Shown: piece by piece, positions 35,002 through 44,322 of the stretch
Numbering within the stretch: the stretch's first letter is position 1
Layout: the number at the start of each line of letters is the position of its first letter
Assembly: GCF_019599145.1 (NCBI RefSeq)
Contig: NZ_CP080647.1
Coordinates: 2,914,001-2,978,000, forward strand
Source of the DNA: Streptomyces akebiae
GTDB lineage: Bacteria > Actinomycetota > Actinomycetes > Streptomycetales > Streptomycetaceae
Length of the DNA stretch: 64,000 bases
Reading direction: 5' to 3'
The notes under the pieces: model-generated
Seen by the model: only the letters and a program-made list of their open reading frames with translations
Told to the model about the DNA's origin: nothing
The model's database searches: none
Translations under genes and position numbers: made by a program

Positions 35002-35802
35002 TCATGCCTTCTGCCGCTTTCTGCGATTTCCGATGACCATTCCGGCCACCACGAACAGTACGGCGACCAGGAACATGGCCGTACCGATGACATTGATCTG
35101 GACGGGTGTGCCGCGTTGCGCCGAACCCCAGACGAACATGGGGAAGGTGACGGTCGAGCCCGCGTTGAAATTGGTGATGATGAAATCGTCGAAGGAGAGC
35201 GCGAAGGCGAGCAGCGCGCCCGCCGCGATACCGGGTGCGGCGATCGGCAGGGTGACCCGGACGAAGGTCTGGACGGGCCCGGCGTAGAGATCGCGCGCGG
35301 CCTCCTCCAGCCTCGGGTCCATCGACATCACCCGTGCCTTGACGGCGACCACGACGAAGCTGAGGCAGAACATGATGTGCGCGATGAGGATCGTCCAGAA
35401 TCCCAACTGCGCACCCAGGTTGAGGAACAGGGTGAGCAGCGAGGCGGCCATCACGACCTCGGGCATCGCCATCGGGAGGAAGATCAGCGAGTTGACGGCG
35501 CCTCGCGCGCGGAAGCGGTAGCGCACCAGGGCGAAGGCGATCATCGTGCCGAGGGCGGTGGCGCCGAGGGTCGCCCAGGCGGCCAGCCGGAGGCTGAGCG
35601 AGAGCGAGCCGCACAGGTCGGCGACGCCGCACGGATCGGTCCAGGCTGCGGTGGAGAATTCCTGCCACTCGTAGTTGAAGCGGCCCTTGGGCTGGTTGAA
35701 GGAGAAGACCGTGACGACGATGTTCGGCAGGAGGAGATATCCGAGCGTCAGCAGTCCCGCGATGACGACGAGTCGGCGCTTGAGCCATTTCACGAAGGCC
35801 AT
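35002..35802 (-). CDS. potC: Polyamine ABC transporter permease PotC
   Basis: A 266-residue permease with six membrane spans and the EAA loop LEEAARDLYAGPVQTF, as in PotC of spermidine/putrescine importers. The start codon follows the potB stop with no gap. Partner of PotB in the membrane; energy comes from PotA. Confidence 0.92.
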   Translation of the reverse strand: MAFVKWLKRRLVVIAGLLTLGYLLLPNIVVTVFSFNQPKGRFNYEWQEFSTAAWTDPCGVADLCGSLSLSLRLAAWATLGATALGTMIAFALVRYRFRARGAVNSLIFLPMAMPEVVMAASLLTLFLNLGAQLGFWTILIAHIMFCLSFVVVAVKARVMSMDPRLEEAARDLYAGPVQTFVRVTLPIAAPGIAAGALLAFALSFDDFIITNFNAGSTVTFPMFVWGSAQRGTPVQINVIGTAMFLVAVLFVVAGMVIGNRRKRQKA

Positions 35803-36738
35803 TTAGACCAGATCCTCCGTCCCGGACTTACGGATGTAGACCGTGACCATGACGAGGATCGCGGCCATGAGAAGGAAGGAGAGCGCCGCCGCCGTCGGAT
35901 AGTCGAGGATCCGCAGGAACTGGCTCTGGATGACGTTGCCGATCATCTGGGTGTTGGTGGAGCCGAGGAGTTCGGCGTTCACGTAGTCGCCGCTGGCCGG
36001 GATGAAGGTCAGCAGGGTTCCGGAGACGACGCCCGGCATGGAGAGCGGGAAGGTGACCTTGCGGAACGTGGTGAACGGTCTGGCGTACAGGTCGCCGGCC
36101 GCCTCGTGCAGCCGTCCGTCGATGCGTTCGAGGGAGGTGTAGAGCGGCAGGATCATGAACGGCAGGAAGTTGTACGTGAGGCCGCAGACGACGGCGAGCG
36201 GAGTGGCCAGCACCCGGTCCCCGGCGGTGAGGCCGAGCCAGCTGGTGACGTCCAGGACGTGCAGCGAGTTCAGAACGCCGACGACCGGGCCACCGTCCGA
36301 CAGGATCGTCTTCCAGGCGAGGGTGCGGATCAGGAAGCTGGTGAAGAAGGGGGCGATCACCAGGATCAGGATCAGATTGCGCCAGCGGCCGGCCCGGAAG
36401 GCGATCAGATACGCCAGCGGATAGCCGAGGAGCAGACACAGGATCGTCGCGGAGCCCGCGTAGAGCACCGAGCGCAGGAACTGCGGGTAGTACTCGCTCA
36501 GCGCGTCCCAGTACGTCGCGAAGTGCCAGGTGACCCGGTAGCCCTCCTCCAGGGAGCCCGTCTGCACGGAGGTGGAGGCCTGGTAGACCATCGGCATCGC
36601 GAAGAAGACCAGCAGCCAGATCAGACCGGGCGCGAGCAGCAGGTACGGCGTCCAGCGGCCCCTCTTGCGAGGGGGCTTCCCGGTGGTCGGGGCGGGCGCG
36701 AGGGGTGGTGGCGCCTCGGCTTCGGCGAGGGTCGACAT
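35803..36738 (-). CDS. potB: Polyamine ABC transporter permease PotB
   Basis: A 311-residue permease with a Pro-rich N-terminal tail, six membrane spans and the EAA loop LHEAAGDLYARPFTTF. ATG 36738 shares one base with the potA stop (TGATG), so translation is coupled. The family and gene order (D-A-B-C) match the Pot spermidine/putrescine importers. Confidence 0.92.
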   Translation of the reverse strand: MSTLAEAEAPPPLAPAPTTGKPPRKRGRWTPYLLLAPGLIWLLVFFAMPMVYQASTSVQTGSLEEGYRVTWHFATYWDALSEYYPQFLRSVLYAGSATILCLLLGYPLAYLIAFRAGRWRNLILILVIAPFFTSFLIRTLAWKTILSDGGPVVGVLNSLHVLDVTSWLGLTAGDRVLATPLAVVCGLTYNFLPFMILPLYTSLERIDGRLHEAAGDLYARPFTTFRKVTFPLSMPGVVSGTLLTFIPASGDYVNAELLGSTNTQMIGNVIQSQFLRILDYPTAAALSFLLMAAILVMVTVYIRKSGTEDLV

Positions 36739-37910
36739 CAGGCGGCCGCCCCTTCGTCCACGCCCGCGTCGATGTCCTGGGCGGCATCCAGTCCGAACGT
36801 GTGCGCGGGGCTCCAGTGCAGGACGACGTCGGCGCCGGGAACGAGCCGGGTGTCGCGGTCGATGTTCTGGACGTAGACCTCGAACTCGGGGCAGACCGAG
36901 CTGTCGATCACGTACTGCGTGGAGACGCCGATGAAGCTGGTGGCGGTGATCCGGCCGGTGACGCGGTTGCGGCCGACCGGGATCTCCCCGGCGTCGTCGG
37001 CGTGGGTGAGGGTGATCTTCTCGGGGCGTACGCCGACGAGGACCTTGCCGCCGGTCCGGGTGGGCGCGGCACATCGCGCCTCGGGCAGGACCAGCTTGCC
37101 GTCACCCGCCGTCAGGACTATCTCGTCGCCGCTCTTGGAGTCGACCTCGGCCTCGATGAGGTTGGAGGTGCCGAGGAAGTCGGCGACGAAGGTGGTCTGC
37201 GGATTCTCGTACAGGTCGGTGGGCGAGCCGAGTTGCTCGACCCGGCCGCCGTTCATCACGGCGACCGTGTCGGCCATGGTCATGGCCTCCTCCTGGTCGT
37301 GCGTGACATGGATGAACGTGATGCCGACCTCGGTCTGGATGCGCTTCAGCTCCAGCTGCATCTGGCGGCGCAGCTTGAGGTCGAGGGCGCCGAGGGGCTC
37401 GTCGAGGAGGAGCACCTTGGGGTGGTTGATGAGGGCACGGGCGACGGCGACGCGCTGCTGCTGGCCGCCCGAGAGCTGGTGCGGTTTCTTGCGGGCCTGC
37501 TCGCCGAGCTGGACCAGTTCCAGCATCTCCTCGACCTGCTTCTTCACGCTCTTGATGCCGCGTCGGCGCAGACCGAAGGCGACGTTCTCGAAGATGTCGA
37601 GGTGCGGGAAGAGGGCGTACGACTGGAAGACCGTGTTCACGGGCCGCTTGTACGGGGGCAGGTTCGTCACGTCCTGGTCGCCGAGCCGGACGCTTCCGCA
37701 GGAAGGTTCCTCCAGGCCGGCGATCATGCGCAGCGTGGTGGTCTTGCCGCAGCCGGAGGCGCCGAGCAGGGCGAAGAAGGAACCTTCCGGCACGGTCAGG
37801 TCGAGCGGGTGCACGGCGGTGAAGGAGTCGTAGGTCTTGCCGATGCCGGAGAGACGGACGTCACCGCTGCCGCCGTCCGCGGCGTTCTTGCTGCTCTTCT
37901 TGCTGGTCAT
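36738..37910 (-). CDS. potA: Polyamine ABC transporter ATPase PotA
   Basis: A 390-residue ABC ATPase with Walker [11 protein letters not shown]-loop [10 protein letters not shown], signature LSGGQQQR, Walker B VLLLDEP and H-loop THDQ, then a C-terminal TOBE domain (about 300-380). ATG 37910 (MTSKK) is given here; a GTG at 37922 overlaps the potD stop by four bases and would add four residues, so either start is possible. Confidence 0.94.
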   Translation of the reverse strand: MTSKKSSKNAADGGSGDVRLSGIGKTYDSFTAVHPLDLTVPEGSFFALLGASGCGKTTTLRMIAGLEEPSCGSVRLGDQDVTNLPPYKRPVNTVFQSYALFPHLDIFENVAFGLRRRGIKSVKKQVEEMLELVQLGEQARKKPHQLSGGQQQRVAVARALINHPKVLLLDEPLGALDLKLRRQMQLELKRIQTEVGITFIHVTHDQEEAMTMADTVAVMNGGRVEQLGSPTDLYENPQTTFVADFLGTSNLIEAEVDSKSGDEIVLTAGDGKLVLPEARCAAPTRTGGKVLVGVRPEKITLTHADDAGEIPVGRNRVTGRITATSFIGVSTQYVIDSSVCPEFEVYVQNIDRDTRLVPGADVVLHWSPAHTFGLDAAQDIDAGVDEGAAA

Positions 37911-37918
37911 CGTCCTCG

Positions 37919-39163
37919 TCACGCCCCTGTCAGCTTCGCGAACTTCTCTTCGTACGCCGTCTCTTCCTTCTGGCTGAGGGAGCGGAAGGCGTGGGACTTG
38001 GCTGCCATGGCCGCGTCGGGAATGATCAGCGGGTTGTTCGCCGCGTCCGGATCGATCTTGGCCAGCTCCGCCTTCACACCGTCGACGGGGCACACGTAGT
38101 TGATGTACGCGGCGAGTTCGGCGGCCGGCTTCGGCTCGTAGTAGTAGTCGATGAGCCGTTCGGCGTTGGTCTTGTGCCGGGCCTTGTTCGGGATCAGCAG
38201 GTTGTCGGTCGAGGTCATGTAGCCGCTGTCCGGGATGACGAAGTCGACGTCCGGGGTGTCGGCCTTGAGCTGGACGACGTCACCGGCCCACGCGATACAG
38301 GCCGCCAGGTCGCCCTTGGTGAGGTCGGAGGTGTAGTCGTTGCCGGTGAAGCGGCGGATCTGGCCCTTGTCGACGGCCTTCTGGAGGCGGGCTGTCGCCG
38401 CGTCGTAGTCGTCGTCGCCGAACTTCGCCGGGTCCTTGCCCATGTCGAGCAGGGTCATCCCGATGCTGTCGCGCATCTCGGAGAGGAAGCCGATGCGCCC
38501 CTTCAGCTTCGGGTTGTCGAGCATGTCGGAGACGGACCTCACCTCCTCCCCGTCGAGGGCCTTCCGGTTGAAGGCGATGACGGTCGAGATGCCCTGCCAG
38601 GGATACGAGTAGGCCCGCCCCGGGTCCCAGTCCGGGCTGCGGAACTGCTGCGAGAGGTTCATGAAGGCGTGCGGCAGGTTGGACGCGTCCAGTTTCTGGA
38701 CCCACCCGAAGCGGATCAGCCGGGCGGCGAGCCAGTCGGTGACGCAGATGAGGTCGCGTCCGGTGTCCTGGCCGGCGGCGAGCTGCGGCTTGATCTTGCC
38801 GAAGAACTCGACGTTGTCGTTGATGTCCTCGGTGTAGTCGACCTTGATGCCGGTGCGCCGGGTGAACTGGTCCAGGCTGGGATGGCGCTTGCCGCTGTCG
38901 TCGACGTCCATGTACTCGGTCCAGTTGGAGAAGTTGACCTCCTTCTCCTTGGCCGAGTGGTCCTCGGACGAGCCGCCCGAGGTGCTCTTCGCCGCGGGGA
39001 TGCCGCAGGCGCTCAGCGCCCCGAGCCCGCCGACCGCGAGCGCGCCGCCCGTTCCGGCGCGCAGCAGTGAACGGCGGCTGAGCGCGGCCCTGCCGTCGGT
39101 GAGGCTGCGCCGCACGGCGGCCGCCTGGGCCGGTGAGAGGCGTTCGGGCTCGTACTGCTCCAT
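37919..39163 (-). CDS. potD: Polyamine-binding lipoprotein PotD, Tat-exported
   Basis: A 414-residue solute-binding protein with a twin-arginine leader (LSRRSLLRAG) and lipobox (LSACG near residue 52). The mature part has VNFSNWTEYMD and FVIPDSGYMTSTDNLLIP, typical of spermidine/putrescine-binding proteins of the PotD/PotF family. It follows the aldehyde dehydrogenase gene by 82 bases and leads potABC. Upstream of the start there are two copies of an AAAGGG-bearing 12-mer, so the ribosome site is duplicated. Confidence 0.92.
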   Translation of the reverse strand: MEQYEPERLSPAQAAAVRRSLTDGRAALSRRSLLRAGTGGALAVGGLGALSACGIPAAKSTSGGSSEDHSAKEKEVNFSNWTEYMDVDDSGKRHPSLDQFTRRTGIKVDYTEDINDNVEFFGKIKPQLAAGQDTGRDLICVTDWLAARLIRFGWVQKLDASNLPHAFMNLSQQFRSPDWDPGRAYSYPWQGISTVIAFNRKALDGEEVRSVSDMLDNPKLKGRIGFLSEMRDSIGMTLLDMGKDPAKFGDDDYDAATARLQKAVDKGQIRRFTGNDYTSDLTKGDLAACIAWAGDVVQLKADTPDVDFVIPDSGYMTSTDNLLIPNKARHKTNAERLIDYYYEPKPAAELAAYINYVCPVDGVKAELAKIDPDAANNPLIIPDAAMAAKSHAFRSLSQKEETAYEEKFAKLTGA

Positions 39164-39170
39164 GCGCGTG

Positions 39171-39196
39171 GTGCCCTTTCGGACGTGCCCTTTCGG
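39171..39196 (-). repeat. Duplicated ribosome-binding 12-mer before potD
   Basis: CCGAAAGGGCAC occurs twice with a 2-base spacer (39185-39196 and 39171-39182). The inner AAAGGG lies about 10 bases before the ATG; the outer one is 14 bases farther. Confidence 0.7.
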
Positions 39197-39245
39197 GAGG
39201 GTGGGCGGGGACCGGCCGGGGTCGGGCGGCCGGTCCCCGGGCTGA

Positions 39246-40781
39246 CTAGCGGTCCCCGAAGATCGTGCGGTGCCAGTCCTTCCTGGCGATCGCCGTATTG
39301 TCGAACATGACGTGCTTGATCTGCGTGTACTCCTCGAACGAGTACGCGGACATGTCCTTGCCGAAGCCGGACGCCTTGTAGCCGCCGTGCGGCATCTCGC
39401 TGATGATCGGAATGTGGTCGTTGACCCACACGCACCCGGCCTTGATCTCCCGGGTGGCGCGGCCCGTCCGGTACACGTCCCGGCTCCAGGCGGAGGCGGC
39501 GAGGCCGTACGGGGTGTCGTTGGCGAGGCGGATGCCCTCGTCGTCGCTGTCGAAGGGCAGGACCACGAGCACCGGGCCGAAGATCTCCGCCTGGACGATC
39601 TCGCTGTCCTGCGCGGCGTCCGCGATCAGCGTGGGCCGGTAGTACGCGCCGTTCTCCAGCTCGCCCCGGGGCGCTTCACCGCCGGTGACCACGCGCGCGT
39701 ACCCGCGTGCCCGCTCGACGAAGGCGGCGACCCGGTCGCGCTGGACGTGCGAGATCAGCGGACCGAGGTCGGTGCCCGGGGCGAAGGGGTCGCCGAGCCG
39801 GACCGTCTCCATCAGGGCGGCCGTCCGTGCGACGAACTCCTCGTAGAGAGGCCGCTGCACGTACGCGCGCGTGGCGGCCGTGCAGTCCTGGCCGGTGTTG
39901 ATGAGGGCGCCCGCGACCGCACCGTGGACGGCGGCCTCCAGGTCGGCGTCGTCGAAGACCACGAAGGGTGCCTTGCCGCCGAGCTCCAGGTGGATGCGCT
40001 TGACGGTGGCGGTGGCGATCTCGGCGACGCGCCTGCCGACGGCCGTGGACCCGGTGAAGGAGGTCATGACCACATCGGGATGGCCGACGAGGTGTTCGCC
40101 GGCCTCCTTGCCGGTGCCGGTGACGATGTTGATCACACCGTCGGGGATGCCCGCGTCCGTGGCGGCCTGCGCGAAGAGCAACGAGGTGAGCGGGGTCGGC
40201 TCGGCGGGCTTCAGCACGATCGTGTTGCCCGCGGCGATCGCCGGGAGGATCTTCCACGCGGCCATCTGGAGCGGATAGTTCCACGGCGCGATGGAACCGA
40301 CGACCCCGATCGGCTCCCGGCGTACGTACGAGGTGTGGTCCCCGGAGTACTCGCCGGCCGACTGGCCCTGGAGGTGGCGGGCGGCGCCCGCGAAGAAGGC
40401 GGTGTTGTCGATGGTGCCGGGCACGTCGAACTCGCGCGTCAGCTTGAGCGGCTTGCCGCACTGCAGGGACTCGGCCCGCGCGAACTCCTCCGCCCGGTCG
40501 GCCAGGACGGCGGCGAAGCGGTGCAGCGCGTCCGACCGCTCGCCGGGCGTGGTGGCCGCCCAGCCGGGGAACGCCGCGCGGGCGGCGGCGACGGCCGCGT
40601 CCACGTCGTCGGGGCCGGCCAGCTCGTAGGTGAGGACCTCGTCGCCGGTCGCGGGGTCGACGACCGCGTGGGTGCGGCCCGACGTGCCCTTGGTCAGACG
40701 GCCGGCGACGAACTGCGCGCCGACCGCGAAGCGATCCTGTGCGGGGAATCGGTCCGGGGTGGCGGTGCCCGGGTTCTGCAT
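39246..40781 (-). CDS. Aldehyde dehydrogenase, gamma-aminobutyraldehyde/PuuC-like
   Basis: A 511-residue NAD-dependent aldehyde dehydrogenase with SIAPWNYPL, the base Glu in LELGGKAP (about 266) and the catalytic Cys in GQDCTAATR (about 300). The C-terminal SGFGKDMSAYSFEEYTQIKHV pattern matches aminobutyraldehyde and PuuC-type enzymes. ATG 40781 has GGAGGAG 6 bases upstream. As the first gene of the unit ending in potDABC and the PuuB-like oxidase, it probably oxidises the aldehyde made from putrescine or its gamma-glutamyl form. Confidence 0.87.
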   Translation of the reverse strand: MQNPGTATPDRFPAQDRFAVGAQFVAGRLTKGTSGRTHAVVDPATGDEVLTYELAGPDDVDAAVAAARAAFPGWAATTPGERSDALHRFAAVLADRAEEFARAESLQCGKPLKLTREFDVPGTIDNTAFFAGAARHLQGQSAGEYSGDHTSYVRREPIGVVGSIAPWNYPLQMAAWKILPAIAAGNTIVLKPAEPTPLTSLLFAQAATDAGIPDGVINIVTGTGKEAGEHLVGHPDVVMTSFTGSTAVGRRVAEIATATVKRIHLELGGKAPFVVFDDADLEAAVHGAVAGALINTGQDCTAATRAYVQRPLYEEFVARTAALMETVRLGDPFAPGTDLGPLISHVQRDRVAAFVERARGYARVVTGGEAPRGELENGAYYRPTLIADAAQDSEIVQAEIFGPVLVVLPFDSDDEGIRLANDTPYGLAASAWSRDVYRTGRATREIKAGCVWVNDHIPIISEMPHGGYKASGFGKDMSAYSFEEYTQIKHVMFDNTAIARKDWHRTIFGDR

Positions 40782-40877
40782 GTCGCTCTCCTCCGCCGGT
40801 GCCCCCTCTGTCCTCGGGGGCGGGTGGCGTAGCTCCAGCTCGATTTGAGTGCCGATCCTGACAGAGCCATGCGGCAC

Positions 40878-40945
40878 CAACAAGGGATTCCGTTGTTGCC
40901 TTTTGGTTACGCGACGGAATCTGTCGACCAGGTGTCCAGTCGACA
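40878..40945. promoter_or_regulatory. Inverted repeats in the divergent promoter region of the amine operon
   Basis: CAACAA (40878-40883) faces TTGTTG (40893-40898), and TGTCGAC (40922-40928) faces GTCGACA (40939-40945). A TTACGCG motif lies between them at 40907-40913. They sit between the aldehyde dehydrogenase and NADAR genes and are candidate regulator sites. Confidence 0.45.
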
Positions 40946-40963
40946 CAGGAAATCGAGGACGGT

Positions 40964-41560
40964 GTGTCAGTGGTTCCTGCCAGACTCGTCGGCATGGAGA
41001 AGATCGATTCTTGGGACACGCTGACGGAAGCGGTCCGCACGGGGGCGAGGGTCAAGTACCTGCACTTCTGGGGGCACCGCCCCCTGCCGGACGGCCGGAT
41101 CGGCGCGAGCTGTCTGAGCCAGTGGTGGCCGTCGCCGTTCACGGTGGACGGCGTGGAGTACGCGACGGCCGAGCACTGGATGATGGCCTCGAAGGCGCGG
41201 TTGTTCGGGGATCCGGAGGCGGAGCGCAAGGCCGTGGCCGCGTCGAGCCCCGCGCAGGCCAAGAAGGCCGGGCGGCTGGTGCGCGGTTTCGACGACGCCC
41301 GGTGGGAGCGGGAGCGCTTCGGCATCGTCGTCGAGGGCAGCCTCCACAAGTTCGCCGCCCACGCCGACCTGCGGGCGTTCCTCCTGGGCACGGGCCGCCG
41401 GGTGCTCGTCGAGGCCAGCCCCGTCGACCGGATCTGGGGCATCGGCCTCGCGGCGGATGACGAACGCGCCATGGACCCCGCGCGCTGGCGGGGCCCCAAT
41501 CTGCTGGGCTTCGCGCTGATGGCGGCCCGGGAGAGACTGTCGAACGGGGTCGAGGTGTGA
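40964..41560 (+). CDS. NADAR family protein (YbiA-like)
   Basis: A protein of up to 198 residues with the NADAR fold: WWPSPFTVDGVEYATAEHWMM with the conserved Glu-His-Trp, then GRRVLVEASPVDRIWGIGL and the C-terminal GPNLLGFALM. NADAR enzymes hydrolyse N-glycosidic bonds in ADP-ribose-type or riboflavin-pathway compounds, and some reverse ADP-ribosylation of nucleic acid bases. The start is uncertain: GTG 40964, GTG 40970 (better spaced from GAGG) or ATG 40994. It is divergent from the amine operon and ends in a convergent terminator. Confidence 0.85.
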   Translation: MSVVPARLVGMEKIDSWDTLTEAVRTGARVKYLHFWGHRPLPDGRIGASCLSQWWPSPFTVDGVEYATAEHWMMASKARLFGDPEAERKAVAASSPAQAKKAGRLVRGFDDARWERERFGIVVEGSLHKFAAHADLRAFLLGTGRRVLVEASPVDRIWGIGLAADDERAMDPARWRGPNLLGFALMAARERLSNGVEV

Positions 41561-41570
41561 GCGTCCGCTG

Positions 41571-41615
41571 AGCGCCGACGGCGCCATCCGTGGTGGGCGC
41601 CGTCCTTCGGCGCGC
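41571..41615. terminator. Convergent terminator
   Basis: Stem ACGGCGCC (41578-41585) with GGCGCCGT (41596-41603), extended outwards by AGCGCCG/CGGCGCGCT pairs, between the NADAR gene and the leftward DUF4190 gene. Confidence 0.7.
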
Positions 41616-41639
41616 TCCTCCTCAGCGCTACACGCCGGC

Positions 41640-43004
41640 TTATCCCCTCGGCAGCACCAGGGACAGTGACGTGGAGTAGCTGTCGTCGAAGGGGTCGGTG
41701 TCCGAGTCGTAGCCGTCGCTCTCGGACGCCAGGACGATGAGCACGATGAAGCCGATGCCGAGCAGGATGCCGACGACACCGCAGATGATCCCGGCCAGGG
41801 CGTGCCCCGGGTTCGTCGCCTCGCCCCGGCGCGCCTTGGCCCGGCCGATGAAGCCGAAGATCATGGCCATGATCCCGAGCAGGATCGCGAGGGGCCACAG
41901 GCAGAACAGCACGGCGGCGCAGATGCCGAGCACCATCGCCGCGATCCCCATCCCGTTGCTCGGCGGCAGCGCCGGCAGGGGCCAGGCAGAGCCCGCGCCC
42001 GGAACGGGGTAGCCGGCACCGGGGTAGGCGTGGGCGCCCGGATACTGGGGGTACCCGTACGGGGCCTGTCCGGGCCCTTCTGGGCCGATGGGCGGGGGAG
42101 GTACGGCCGCGCCGGGGGCGGGGTAGGGCGCGGAGACCGCGGGCGGGGGGTAGGAGGCGTGGGGTGCGCCGGGCGCGGGCGGGGCGAACGGATTGGGGGC
42201 AGGGGCGGGCGACATCGCGGGCGGGCGGTCACCCGGGGCTGCGTACGCGCCGGGACCCGCCCAGGGCTGCGGCGCGGGGGCCTGGGTGGACGTCGGCCCA
42301 CCGGTGCCGGCCGACGCGGGGCCGCCCGTCGGCGCACCCGGCATGGCCAGAACCGTCATCTGGTCGTGCACCGAGGGCGTGGTGGGAGTCGGAGCGGGAG
42401 GGTGCGCGGCGCTGCCCTGAGCCGGGGTGTCGGCCGGGGCGGCCCATGGATCGTAGGGAGCCTGGGGCGCGGACGCGGTCGGCGCCGACCATGCGGGCGG
42501 AACCGAGGCCACCGTCTCGGCGGAGCCGGAGGGCGCGACCGGAGCGCTCGCGTGGACGGCCCCGGGCCCCTCGGTGGACCCGCCCGGCTCGCCGGAGTCG
42601 GGCGACCCCGTCGGCGCGCCCGGCTTGTCGAGGGCGACCGTCGGGGTCGGGGCCGGTATCGCGTCCTCGGGCCTCGGGACGGCGCCCGGCGTGGTCGGCA
42701 GGGCCACGCCGTCGGCCACCGTCAGCAGTTCGGCACCTCCGCTCGACGCCGACGCAACGGCGTCCTCGGTCACCGTCGGGAGGGTGGCGCCGTCCACCAC
42801 CGTCGGCGGCACGGTGTCGTCGGTCACCGTCGGGAGGGTGGCACCGTCCACCACCGTCAGCGGAGCGGCGTCGTCGGTCACCGTCGGGAGGGTGGCACCG
42901 TCCACCACCGTCGGCGGTAGCGCGGCGTCACCCTGTGGGGGTGCCCACGGGCCGGGCTGAGGAGCGGTCGGTGTTTCCGGAATCGGTGCCTCGTCGGCTG
43001 CCAT
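41640..43004 (-). CDS. DUF4190 membrane protein with long repeat-rich N-terminus
   Basis: A 454-residue protein. The first 340 residues are low-complexity and Pro/Ala/Thr-rich, with three 18-residue repeats around TVVDGATLPTVTDD (about residues 30-80) and a PYP/YPG-rich stretch before the membrane. The C-terminus holds two membrane segments separated by a short basic loop (RAKARRGEATNPG), the DUF4190 pattern, then a short acidic tail. DUF4190 proteins have no known function. GGGGG precedes the ATG. Confidence 0.82.
   Translation of the reverse strand: MAADEAPIPETPTAPQPGPWAPPQGDAALPPTVVDGATLPTVTDDAAPLTVVDGATLPTVTDDTVPPTVVDGATLPTVTEDAVASASSGGAELLTVADGVALPTTPGAVPRPEDAIPAPTPTVALDKPGAPTGSPDSGEPGGSTEGPGAVHASAPVAPSGSAETVASVPPAWSAPTASAPQAPYDPWAAPADTPAQGSAAHPPAPTPTTPSVHDQMTVLAMPGAPTGGPASAGTGGPTSTQAPAPQPWAGPGAYAAPGDRPPAMSPAPAPNPFAPPAPGAPHASYPPPAVSAPYPAPGAAVPPPPIGPEGPGQAPYGYPQYPGAHAYPGAGYPVPGAGSAWPLPALPPSNGMGIAAMVLGICAAVLFCLWPLAILLGIMAMIFGFIGRAKARRGEATNPGHALAGIICGVVGILLGIGFIVLIVLASESDGYDSDTDPFDDSYSTSLSLVLPRG
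42768..42923 (-). repeat. Three tandem 54-bp repeats in the DUF4190 gene
   Basis: Units start at 42768, 42822 and 42876, each 54 bases (18 codons), differing at few positions. They encode the TVVDGATLPTVT repeats. Confidence 0.9.
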
Positions 43005-43209
43005 GAGCGGGTCCCCCTGTGACGTTCCGTGCCGTTCCGCGTCGTCTTTTCCGTCGCACGCGATCAGCTGTACGTTCGGTCATGCTAAGGCCCGGGGATC
43101 GATGTTCGGACGGCCGCCTACGATGATCCCCGAGTCACCGATCAGCCGATCACCCGCGTCCCCCGCAGCAGACCACGGTCCGGGCGGACGTCGTTCCCGG
43201 GGAGGAACC

Positions 43210-44322
43210 TTGACCGACCATCGCACCGCGCAGGGCGTGCCCTTGAGCCCCGCCGTCGCCGACACCGCCGCCGCTCCCGGCAGCCGCGACCTGAACGCCT
43301 TCATCGCCGGTCTGCCGAAGGCCGAACTTCATGTGCACCACGTCGGCTCCGCCTCCCCCCGTATCGTCTCGGAGTTGGCCGCCCGCCACCCCGACTCCCA
43401 GGTGCCCACGGACCCCGAAGCGCTCGCGGACTACTTCTCGTTCACGGACTTCGCCCACTTCGTCCAGGTGTACCTGTCCGTCGTCGACCTGATGCGCACC
43501 CCTGAGGACGTCCGTCTGCTGACGTTCGAGGTGGCGCGGGACCTCGCCCGGCAGCAGGTGCGGTACGCCGAGCTGACCATCACGCCGTACTCCTCCACCC
43601 GCCGCGGGATCGAGGAGCGGGCCTTCATGGACGCGATCGAGGACGCCCGGAAGGCGGCGGAGGCCGAGTTCGGGACCGTCCTGCGCTGGTGCTTCGACAT
43701 TCCCGGCGAGGCGGGAATGGTCGCGGCCGAGGAGACCCTGCGGCTCGCCACCGACGACCGGCTACGGCCGGAGGGGCTGGTGTCGTTCGGCCTCGGCGGG
43801 CCCGAGGTCGGCGTGCCGAGGCCCCAGTTCAAGCCCCACTTCGACCGGGCGATCGCGGCCGGGCTGCACTCCGTGCCGCACGCCGGCGAGACCACCGGCC
43901 CCGAGACGATCTGGGACGCGCTGAACGAGCTGCGCGCCGAGCGCATCGGACACGGCACCAGCGCGGCTCGCGACCCGCAGCTGCTGGCCCATCTCGCCGA
44001 GCGCCGGATCGCCCTGGAGGTCTGCCCGACCTCGAACATAGCGACCCGAGCGGTCCGCACCCTCGACGAGCACCCCATCAAGGAGTTCGTGGAGGCCGGC
44101 GTACTGGTCACCGTCAACTCCGACGACCCGCCGATGTTCGGCACCGACCTGAACACCGAGTACGCGGTCGCCGCGCGTCTCCTGGACCTCGACGAGCAGG
44201 GCGTGGCCGCGCTCGCGAAGAACGCCGTGGAGGCGTCCTTCCTCGACGAGCCCGGCAAAGCCCGGGTGAACGCCGAGATCGACACCTACACCTCGGCCTG
44301 GCTGACCGTTCCTGAAGACTGA
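43210..44322 (+). CDS. Adenosine deaminase superfamily enzyme, probably aminodeoxyfutalosine deaminase
   Basis: A 370-residue metal-dependent deaminase. HVHH near residue 41 supplies the first zinc ligands, PHAGET carries the next ligand and the catalytic Glu, ERIGHGT the following His, and NSDDPPMF the final Asp. TTG 43210 is chosen as start because GGAGGAA precedes it; a GTG at 43237 is the alternative. The HVHHVGSASP variant resembles the Streptomyces enzymes that deaminate 6-aminodeoxyfutalosine in menaquinone synthesis rather than classic adenosine deaminase; that assignment is from memory of the family and not certain. Confidence 0.85.
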   Translation: MTDHRTAQGVPLSPAVADTAAAPGSRDLNAFIAGLPKAELHVHHVGSASPRIVSELAARHPDSQVPTDPEALADYFSFTDFAHFVQVYLSVVDLMRTPEDVRLLTFEVARDLARQQVRYAELTITPYSSTRRGIEERAFMDAIEDARKAAEAEFGTVLRWCFDIPGEAGMVAAEETLRLATDDRLRPEGLVSFGLGGPEVGVPRPQFKPHFDRAIAAGLHSVPHAGETTGPETIWDALNELRAERIGHGTSAARDPQLLAHLAERRIALEVCPTSNIATRAVRTLDEHPIKEFVEAGVLVTVNSDDPPMFGTDLNTEYAVAARLLDLDEQGVAALAKNAVEASFLDEPGKARVNAEIDTYTSAWLTVPED

